From assembly GCA_022563135.1 (NCBI GenBank), contig JADFNZ010000013.1:1-19677 (forward strand): a stretch of DNA of 19,677 bases, read 5' to 3'. The translations under genes and the position numbers were made by a program. Below the pieces are notes generated by a model that saw only the letters and a program-made list of their open reading frames with translations, was not told where the DNA came from and ran no database searches. Below are positions 13,651 through 19,677 of the stretch, in pieces; the first letter of the stretch is position 1, and each line of letters starts with the position of its first letter. The DNA is from Chloroflexota bacterium (GTDB lineage: Bacteria > Chloroflexota > Dehalococcoidia > DSTF01 > RBG-16-68-14).

Positions 13651-14517
13651 CTAGGCGTAGCTGTGGAGGCCGCTAATCCACAGGTTCACCCCGAAGTAGG
13701 TGAAGAGAATCGCGGCGTAACCGGCCACGAGAACGACCGACGCGCGACGGCCGCGCCACGCGCGCAGTCCGTGCATGTGCAGAAAGGCGCCGTAGATGAG
13801 CCACGTCACGAGCGAGGCTGTCTCCTTCGGGTCCCAGCCCCAGTACCGGCCCCACGCCGAGTTCGCCCAGTAGGCTCCCAGGGCGACGCCCAGCGTGAGC
13901 AGCGGGAAGCCGACGACGACCGAGCCGTAGGCGACGTCGTCGAGCACCTTCGCCCGCGGCAGGCGGAGGAACCGGCGCTCCGACCCCTGCACGAGGCGCA
14001 GAGCAGCGGCGCCGAACGAGACGGTCAGGACGCCGTACGACACAACCATGAAGCCGACGTGGGCGGCGAGGACGCTCTGGTTCTGCAGCGCCGGAACGAG
14101 CGGCTCGATGTGTGATGGGAAGAAGAGCAGCGCCATCACGAGCAACGTGAGCACGAGCGGCTGCACCACCGCCCCTACGATCGTGGTGCCACGCAGATAG
14201 CGCTCGAAGAGCAGGTACGCGACCGCCACCGCCGCCGCGAAGGCCACGGTAAACTCCCACATGTTCGACCACGGCGCGCGGCCGGCCGCCTGCCAGCGCG
14301 CCGCGAGCGTCACCAACAGCAGGGCGGCCGCGGCCGCCGCTGCCATGCGCGCGACACCGCCGCTTCGTGCTCCCAGCGTGCGCCACACGCCGGGCGCTCG
14401 CCCGCTCGCCTGCGCGAGGCTCAACGTCGGCGTTGCGATGGCGAGCCAGTACAGCAGTGCGGCGCCTGCGGAAGCAACCAGCGCGAGCCGGAAGGCCAGT
14501 TGTGATACTTCGTCCAT
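13651..14517 (-). CDS. ccsA: Cytochrome c biogenesis protein CcsA/ResC (System II)
   Basis: A 288-residue polytopic protein with about eight membrane segments and the periplasmic tryptophan-rich WWD motif WANSAWGRYWGWDPKE (217-232), which binds haem for transfer to apocytochromes. Conserved external/membrane histidines are visible at H153, H249 and H285. It starts 21 bases after the molybdoenzyme stop; the nearest Shine-Dalgarno candidate (GAGAGG) is rather far. Together with ccsB it forms the System II haem lyase. Confidence 0.94.
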   Translation of the reverse strand: MDEVSQLAFRLALVASAGAALLYWLAIATPTLSLAQASGRAPGVWRTLGARSGGVARMAAAAAAALLLVTLAARWQAAGRAPWSNMWEFTVAFAAAVAVAYLLFERYLRGTTIVGAVVQPLVLTLLVMALLFFPSHIEPLVPALQNQSVLAAHVGFMVVSYGVLTVSFGAAALRLVQGSERRFLRLPRAKVLDDVAYGSVVVGFPLLTLGVALGAYWANSAWGRYWGWDPKETASLVTWLIYGAFLHMHGLRAWRGRRASVVLVAGYAAILFTYFGVNLWISGLHSYA

Positions 14518-14538
14518 GATGCGCGGCCGTTTGCCTCT

Positions 14539-17163
14539 CTAGACCATGCGCGGAGCGAAGGTCATCTCCTCGAAGGAACGCTTGAACGGCGATTCTCCGG
14601 TCTTCTCGATCCTCCCCTTCCCCAGCTTGAACCGGTAACGGTTCGTAATCGGGTCGGGGACGCGGTGGACAAGGCTGTTTACCGGCGATCCCGGCCAGGG
14701 AAAGTTGACGAAGAGCACGCCCGGACGGACCGCCTCCGTGACCATGGCCACGGCCAGGGACTCCCCGCTGCCGACTTTGATGTGGCCCGCTTCCTCCAGC
14801 TTGGTGAACTGGTATGCGTCATCCTCCGTGAGGACGAACCCTCCCGTCTGGATCAGCACATCGTCGCTCCAGATGCGGACGAAGTCGCCGCTCTCAATGC
14901 CTCGCGCGGCGGCGTCCTGCGGATGGATCTCGACGAAGTTGTCGGGCCAGCGCTGACGCAGGTACGGCTTCCGCCTGTCGTCGAAATCGGACTGCCAGAT
15001 CTCGTTGATCCTGCCGCTCGTCACCCAGAGCTCATCGCCACGCGGCTGAATCCGTTCGTAGAAGTCGCTGAACAGCTCCCACGGTGACTTGATGAACAGC
15101 GCCTTGCCGCTCTGGCTCTTGAATGCGGTGAGCCACTTCTTATGGACGGCGGGGCCTTCGGGCGGCTTGAGCTGCAGCGTTGAGTCGTGTAGCCGCTTCG
15201 TCCCGACGAGCTCACCGTCCTCGACGCGAATGGGCGTCTGAATGCCGGTCGTCCCCAGCTCTCGGAGCAGCTCGTGCCCCTTTTTGCCCTGCCGCCTGGC
15301 GAAAACGACCAGTGGATAGTAGTCCAGGATTCCGCCGCGGCTGAGCTTCGCCGCCTCCTCGAACACGTCGTTCGAGGTCTCCCAGTCGTATCCGCTGAAG
15401 CTCATCTTCTGGGCGAAGCGACTGATGATCCACCAGTCGGGCTTCGCCTGGCCGGGCGGGTCGTAGAACTTGGAGTAGAGCCGTAGCCGCCGTTCACCGA
15501 TCGCCCGCGCGAAGTCCTCCTCGCCCCAGGTGGCAGCGGGGAGGACGATGTCCGCCAGCTCATCGCCGATGGTGGGGCGCAGGTAGATGTCCTGGTGCAC
15601 GACGACCATGCCGCCGCTGTCCGCGCGTCTGGTGAGCGCGTCCGCGATCCCCTCCGCGGTCGCGTTCGTGATCTGGTTTGGGTTCTCCCGCGTCAGCTCG
15701 TCTGAGGCGGCCATCGCCTGCATCCAGGTCGTGCCGATCACCCAGGCGAACCAGAGCTTGCCGGCCTCGACCCAGCGGTCGAGGTCGATCTCCCGCTGCC
15801 GCCTGCCCGGTAGCTTCTCCGGCGACTTGCTGCGGGGGTACGGAGCCGCAGCCATCCAGCCGCGCTGATGTCCACCGAGGCGAGAGATGACCTGGCCCGG
15901 GCGGTTTCCCGCGCCGCAGAGCAGCCCGAGCGCCGCGAAAGAGGCGGTGTTCAGGTAGTTGTTGCTCCAATAGTTGCCCTTCTCAAAGGCAAACGACGTC
16001 TTCGGCCGGACGCCGTCAACGGGCTTTGCGAGCATCTCCGCAGCCTGCTTGATGTCGCCGGCTGTCACGCCCGTGACGCGCTCGGCGCTCTCCAAGGTGG
16101 CGATCTGTTGCTCGAAAAGCCAGTCCTTGTAGCCCTCGTAGTCGGTCCCGAACCTGCCCCACGTCGTTCGCCACTGCCAGGGCGTATTTCTCGTGCCGCG
16201 GCCCATGCCGGCGTTGATCTCCCAGAGGTTGGCGGTATACCGGTCGATCCACTCTCGGTCCTCCCAGCCGTTCTCAAGGATGATCCGCGCCAGCGCCATG
16301 TGGAGCACCGTGTCCGAGCCGGGGATGACCGGCAGGAAGAGCCCGCCGCCAAAGGCGACGCCGGTCGTTCTCCGTGGCATCACGGAGATGATCTTCGGCC
16401 TCTTGCCGTCCTTCCCCTGCATCATCCATTCGGTGAAGACGATCGTCTTCGTCTCGAACGGGTCGGTGCCAGAGATGAAGATCACATCGGCCGACGCCCA
16501 GTCCTCGTAGGACGCGCTGAAGGTGATGATGCCGCTGTCGTCGACGTCCGCCGTGTCGTTGCCTGGCCCGGGCTTATCGTGCGGTGCATACGCGGGCGTG
16601 CCGATCGAGCGGAAGGCGAGCTTGGAAATGGCGTAGGTATTCTCGAAGTACTCGTACGAGTAGGTCTTCATGCCCCAGGCGGACTCGCCGTGCCGTTCGA
16701 GCACGTGTCGTGAGACCGTGGCCATGGCGTCCAGCGCCGTATCCCACGACACCGGCGTGAGCTCGCCGTTGACCCGCACGAGCGGCTCCTGCAGCCTGTC
16801 CGCAGTCGGACTATTCGGGTTGTAGCACTTGAGCGCCAGGGTGCCGCCGCGGATGCTGTGGTTGCCGCGGCGGTTCACAACGGTGGCATCGGGGTCCGGC
16901 TTGACGACGACGTTGTGCGGCACCCCGTCGACCAGGACGATGTTGTGCTGATTCGGCGTGAACCAGCGGCCGCTCAGGGGGGTGGTGGGGAAGTCCGCGC
17001 CCAGCGCGTTCTCCGCCGCAGTGGGGCCGCCGGCCTTGTCCAGCGGCCAGCGATATACCTTGTAGCCGCAGCCGACGATGCAGTAGTCGCACGCGGTGGT
17101 GAGCACCTCTGCGTCTGGGGGCGGAAGTGGAACCCGGTCGATTGGTTCGTACGTCTGTGCCAT
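14539..17163 (-). CDS. idrA: AioA/IdrA-family molybdopterin oxidoreductase large subunit (probable iodate reductase-like)
   Basis: An 874-residue bis-MGD enzyme of the arsenite oxidase branch of the DMSO reductase family. CDYCIVGCGYKVYRWP gives the C25-x2-C28-x3-C32 cluster motif, with Ser103 (SIRGGT) where other families have a fourth Cys, as for the [3Fe-4S] cluster of AioA. SRLGGHQRGW keeps the Arg/His pair (R428, H432) seen in the AioA substrate pocket, but the segment at about 201-215 (GNDTADVDDSGIIT) lacks the His and Glu expected there. There is no signal peptide, so it is probably co-exported with the Tat-borne Rieske partner. ATG 17163 has GGAGGAGGGG upstream; ATG 17190, overlapping the Rieske stop as ATGA, is an alternative. 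Neighbouring di-haem peroxidases favour iodate reductase over arsenite oxidase. Confidence 0.85.
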   Translation of the reverse strand: MAQTYEPIDRVPLPPPDAEVLTTACDYCIVGCGYKVYRWPLDKAGGPTAAENALGADFPTTPLSGRWFTPNQHNIVLVDGVPHNVVVKPDPDATVVNRRGNHSIRGGTLALKCYNPNSPTADRLQEPLVRVNGELTPVSWDTALDAMATVSRHVLERHGESAWGMKTYSYEYFENTYAISKLAFRSIGTPAYAPHDKPGPGNDTADVDDSGIITFSASYEDWASADVIFISGTDPFETKTIVFTEWMMQGKDGKRPKIISVMPRRTTGVAFGGGLFLPVIPGSDTVLHMALARIILENGWEDREWIDRYTANLWEINAGMGRGTRNTPWQWRTTWGRFGTDYEGYKDWLFEQQIATLESAERVTGVTAGDIKQAAEMLAKPVDGVRPKTSFAFEKGNYWSNNYLNTASFAALGLLCGAGNRPGQVISRLGGHQRGWMAAAPYPRSKSPEKLPGRRQREIDLDRWVEAGKLWFAWVIGTTWMQAMAASDELTRENPNQITNATAEGIADALTRRADSGGMVVVHQDIYLRPTIGDELADIVLPAATWGEEDFARAIGERRLRLYSKFYDPPGQAKPDWWIISRFAQKMSFSGYDWETSNDVFEEAAKLSRGGILDYYPLVVFARRQGKKGHELLRELGTTGIQTPIRVEDGELVGTKRLHDSTLQLKPPEGPAVHKKWLTAFKSQSGKALFIKSPWELFSDFYERIQPRGDELWVTSGRINEIWQSDFDDRRKPYLRQRWPDNFVEIHPQDAAARGIESGDFVRIWSDDVLIQTGGFVLTEDDAYQFTKLEEAGHIKVGSGESLAVAMVTEAVRPGVLFVNFPWPGSPVNSLVHRVPDPITNRYRFKLGKGRIEKTGESPFKRSFEEMTFAPRMV

Positions 17164-17186
17164 AGGACTTGCTTCCCCTCCTCCGT

Positions 17187-17756
17187 TCATGCGCTGGGCG
17201 GAAGCTTGTTGTCGCTGAAGCCGTAGAGCAAGCTCAGCACGCCGGTCGCGTAGATGTCGTCGCCGTCGAGCTCGAGGACGATCTGGGGTAGCCCGGCGGT
17301 CGCGTGGCCGGCCACGATCATGCCGTGGCGGGTCATATCGAACGTCGAGAGGTGGAACGGGCAAGGGCCGCGGATCTTGTAGTCGGCCGCCAGGTTCGGC
17401 TGGAGCGGCCCGCCCATGTGCGTGCAGAGCGTGTTGAACGCGACGACGTCGCTCTCCGGCCCGATGCCGCCGCCGGCCGGCAGGCCGAGCTTGAGCAGGA
17501 CGTTCCGCACCGAGTCGTACGGGTAGGTGAAGTCGACCGCTTCGTCTACGACCAAGGAAGAGAGGCTGGCGATTCGCGTGCGCGGATACTCCTGGAGCTG
17601 AACGGCGCTCGCTCCCGTGCTCGCCAGGTTGGGGAAGCGTGGGAGGAGCGCCGCGACGGTAAGCGTCGCTGCGGAGGCGCCGCCCAGATAGAGGAAGCGT
17701 CTGCGGGTCAGCGCACAGGAGAGGAGGTTGCGCACAGGGTCCGGGCGTTTGGTCAT
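17187..17756 (-). CDS. idrB: Rieske [2Fe-2S] small subunit, AioB/IdrB type
   Basis: A 189-residue exported Rieske protein. The N-terminal twin-arginine signal is LTRRRFLYLGG (about 16-26) followed by a hydrophobic run. Cluster ligands are C111 and H113 (CTHMGG) and C132 and H135 (CPFH). The cysteines that form the disulfide in bc1-type Rieske proteins are absent (Gly115, Phe134), as in some AioB proteins, which may lower the redox potential. The tail AGHATAGLPQIVLELDGD...LLYG is characteristic of the AioB/IdrB family. It would pass electrons between a periplasmic cytochrome c and the Mo subunit. Start and stop both form 4-base ATGA overlaps or near-overlaps with neighbours, indicating a coupled operon. 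Confidence 0.9.
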   Translation of the reverse strand: MTKRPDPVRNLLSCALTRRRFLYLGGASAATLTVAALLPRFPNLASTGASAVQLQEYPRTRIASLSSLVVDEAVDFTYPYDSVRNVLLKLGLPAGGGIGPESDVVAFNTLCTHMGGPLQPNLAADYKIRGPCPFHLSTFDMTRHGMIVAGHATAGLPQIVLELDGDDIYATGVLSLLYGFSDNKLPPSA

Positions 17757-18943
17757 GGCTGCTCTCCTTGGGTCGTGGCCGGCGAGACGGGCAGGGCCTC
17801 GTATGGAGGAAGCGCCGGCGGTTCGATGATGATCGGGTCGCCGGTGAGCGCCTCGAGGAACGCGACGAGCGCGTCGATCTCGCCGGCAGAGAGGCTGAGC
17901 GGACTGAGCACGCCCGACGTGTTCGGGCCCTCTCCGCCGCCCTCGTTATAGAATACGATGACATCGAGCAGCGTGGTGAGGACGCCGTTGTGCATGTACG
18001 GCCCCGTGATCGCGACCTCGCGCAGGGGCGGCGTCCTAAACCTCCCGCGGTCCGTCTCCTGCTTCGTCGTGTAGAAGAGGCCGGCGTCTTCCGTCGCGGT
18101 GCGGAACTCCTCTTCCGAGACTCCTCTGGCCAGCACCTGCCAGCGCAGCGCGATCTGGCGGAGAGGGCTCCTCTCGAATTCGGTGTTCGACGGGACGTCA
18201 AGAGCATGGAATCCTTCGTCCGTGAAGAGGGGGCCGCTGTGGCACTGGACGCAGCCGGCCCTGCCGATGAAGAGCTCCAGGCCGGAGAGCGCCTCCTCGG
18301 AGAGCGCGCCGTCATCGCCGGCGATCCAGCGGTCGAACGGCACGTTCGTGCTCACCACGGTGTGCTCGAATGCCGCGATGGCGGTCAAGGTGTCGGGCCA
18401 CTGGGGCGAGAGCGTGCCGTAGACGTCCTCGAATCGGCGGACGTACTCCGGCGCCTGGCGCAGCCGCTCCTCGGCCAGCGTCGGGTCAAGGTTCTGCGCG
18501 AGCGCCCCGGTGAGGGCGGACTTCGCCTGCGCCTCCAGGGTGAGCGCTTCGCCCGCCCAGAAGAGCTTGTCCAGATAGACGGCGTTCAGAATGGTCTGAG
18601 AGTTTCGCCAGTGGAGGGTGCCGGGATAGCCGCGCGAGATGGCGTTCCCGTCACCCCAGCCCAGTTCGGGGTTGTGGCAGGAGGCGCAGCTCGTGCTGCC
18701 GTCTCCGGAGAGGCGAGGGTCGAAGTAGAGCAGCTTCCCGAGCTCGATCTCTTCCGGCCGCAGGCTGTCGGCGCCCGGCACCGGAGGCAACGGCGCCAGT
18801 CCGAAGGCCTGCGCCTGCGCTCGCAGGTCGCCGCTCTCTTCGCCATCGCCACCGCCGGTCAGCGTGACGAACGAGATCACCGCGACGACGATCAGCACAG
18901 CCATCAATCCAAGAGCGAGCCGTTCCTGCACTCTCTTCGGCAT
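17753..18943 (-). CDS. Di-haem cytochrome c peroxidase (MauG/CcpA family), IdrP-like
   Basis: A 396-residue protein with an N-terminal signal anchor (about 9-28) and two CXXCH haem sites: CASCH (86-90) in the family block LGKLLYFDPRLSGDGSTSCA, and CVQCH (231-235). RNSQTILNA and the late FRTPPLREV...GPYMHNG segments are also typical. The family reduces H2O2 using electrons from cytochrome c. In iodate respiration clusters two such proteins (IdrP1, IdrP2) accompany IdrAB and are thought to remove peroxide formed during iodate reduction. The ATG at 18943 overlaps the upstream paralogue's stop by one base (TGATG) behind an AGGAGA site, and its own stop overlaps the Rieske start by four. Confidence 0.93.
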   Translation of the reverse strand: MPKRVQERLALGLMAVLIVVAVISFVTLTGGGDGEESGDLRAQAQAFGLAPLPPVPGADSLRPEEIELGKLLYFDPRLSGDGSTSCASCHNPELGWGDGNAISRGYPGTLHWRNSQTILNAVYLDKLFWAGEALTLEAQAKSALTGALAQNLDPTLAEERLRQAPEYVRRFEDVYGTLSPQWPDTLTAIAAFEHTVVSTNVPFDRWIAGDDGALSEEALSGLELFIGRAGCVQCHSGPLFTDEGFHALDVPSNTEFERSPLRQIALRWQVLARGVSEEEFRTATEDAGLFYTTKQETDRGRFRTPPLREVAITGPYMHNGVLTTLLDVIVFYNEGGGEGPNTSGVLSPLSLSAGEIDALVAFLEALTGDPIIIEPPALPPYEALPVSPATTQGEQP

Positions 18944-19677
18944 CAGTTGTCTCCTAAGGGCCTCACGTCGTATGCCGGAAGCGTTGGCGATCCTAACGGC
19001 GCGGGCATGGCGCTCAGGCTGCGGAGGAACGCCACCAGGGCCGCTGCCTCAGCGTCCGTAAGACCCAGCGGCTGCAGGACTGCTTCCGCGTTCGCACCGC
19101 CGCCGGCGTTATAGAACTGGATGACGTCCTCCAGCGTCGCGATCATGCCGTTGTGCATGTACGGCGCCGTGTCCGCGACGCCCAGCAGCGAGGGAGTCCT
19201 GAACTGCCCAATGTCCGCGTCTTCCTTGGTCAGCGCGGCCAGGCCGATGTCCTCGCGCAGGTTGGCGAAGTCCGCCACGCCCAGGTTGCGAAAGAAGCGG
19301 CGGAATGTGATATGGCGAAGCGGATCGGCGAAGATCTCCTCGTTCGTTGGGACGCCGGTGCTATGGAACTGGCCGTCCGTCAGGGCCGGGCCGCTGTGGC
19401 AGGCGGCGCAGCCCGCCTCGCCGTTGAACAGCTCCAGACCCAGTTGGGCCTCTGCGGAGAGCGCGTTCGTGTCCCCGGCGAGGAAGCGGTCGTAGGCGGT
19501 CTCCTCATGTTGCAGTGTCGCTACGAACGCCGAGACCGCCCGCAGCACACCGCCGAACGACGGCTCTCGCCGAAGGCGTCATTGAAGAGCGCGACGTACT
19601 CAGGCACTTGCTTGAGCCGCTCCTGAATGAGACGGCCGTCCGCGGACATGAAGTGCGCCTCGGTGAGGTGGTCCCTG
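18943..19677 (-). pseudogene. Second di-haem cytochrome c peroxidase, partial and frameshifted
   Basis: The C-terminal 200 or so residues are intact from about 19560 down: the second haem site CAACH, TDGQFHSTGVPTN, FRTPSLLGV and YMHNGMIATLEDV, clearly a paralogue of the next gene. Further upstream the homology (LIQERLKQVPEYV...FNDAFG) continues in another frame to the right edge and would stop at TAG soon after 19561. The frames join if one base is restored at about 19561-19571, within GGCGAGAGCC, giving FG-(D/E)-EPSFGGVLRAVSAF. This is either an inactivating mutation or a sequencing/assembly error; a slippery programmed site is not evident. The first haem site and signal peptide lie outside the window. 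Confidence 0.75.

Noticed and set aside
14539..17756. Simple call of arsenite oxidase aioBA
   Set aside because: Family membership is right, but the expected His/Glu of the arsenite pocket are not seen and the adjacent di-haem peroxidases point to an iodate reductase-type cluster. It stays as the main alternative.
17164..18315. N-terminal extension of the Mo subunit (open to 18315)
   Set aside because: It overlaps the Rieske and peroxidase genes in another frame and has no signal or homology; homology starts near MAQTYEP.
19540..19580. Programmed frameshift in the peroxidase gene
   Set aside because: No slippery heptamer or stimulatory structure is evident; a mutation or base-calling error in the GAGAG run is simpler.
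1..19677. CRISPR arrays, rRNA genes, phage or transposase genes
   Set aside because: No regularly spaced repeats, rRNA-like segments or recombinase/transposase motifs were seen. The only mobile-type trace is the short palindromic repeat at 744-826.

Overview
The window is GC-rich bacterial DNA, densely packed with short intergenic gaps. The mix of genes (malyl-CoA-type lyase beside a CoA ligase, System II cytochrome c maturation, an AioA/IdrA-type molybdoenzyme, a Tat-exported lipoprotein SBP, a selenocysteine tRNA) suggests a Chloroflexota-like or other GC-rich environmental bacterium. The phylum is an inference; no marker gene in the window settles it.

Left block (1-3437). A minus-strand operon runs malyl-CoA lyase-like gene -> RidA-family gene -> succinate/malate-CoA ligase beta subunit (cut by the left edge). 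Ligase plus lyase fits malate -> malyl-CoA -> acetyl-CoA + glyoxylate chemistry. The ligase 5' end has been duplicated around a palindromic repeat of about 90 bp, so the gene now restarts at a second start codon. A Gfo/Idh/MocA oxidoreductase is divergently transcribed from the lyase.

Middle block (3438-9893). A biotin transporter bioY with its own promoter lies downstream of a three-gene peptide/nickel-type ABC operon (SBP -> OppB-like -> OppC-like, no ATPase genes in the window). Divergent from it, a near-consensus promoter drives a SAM methyltransferase overlapping plsX (phospholipid synthesis).

Redox/regulatory block (9859-11911). A CsoR/DUF156-family regulator carries a helix-turn-helix-like insert of about 49 residues between helix 1 and helix 2, an architecture I do not recognise. 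A CsoR-type palindrome (ATACCCC-N3-GGGGTAT) lies between it and divergent trxA-trxB. A complete selenocysteine tRNA (selC, anticodon TCA) follows trxB.

Right block (11940-19677). One tightly coupled minus-strand operon: two tandem di-haem cytochrome c peroxidase (MauG/CcpA-like) genes, a Tat-exported Rieske protein, an AioA-family molybdopterin large subunit, then ccsA and ccsB. The Mo/Rieske pair resembles arsenite oxidase AioBA, but the two flanking di-haem peroxidases are the hallmark of the iodate reductase cluster idrABP1P2, and part of the AioA arsenite pocket appears not to be conserved. I therefore read it as a dissimilatory iodate reductase-like cluster in a new order (P-P-B-A) fused to a cytochrome c maturation module. 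The first peroxidase gene has an apparent 1-base frameshift near 19561-19571.
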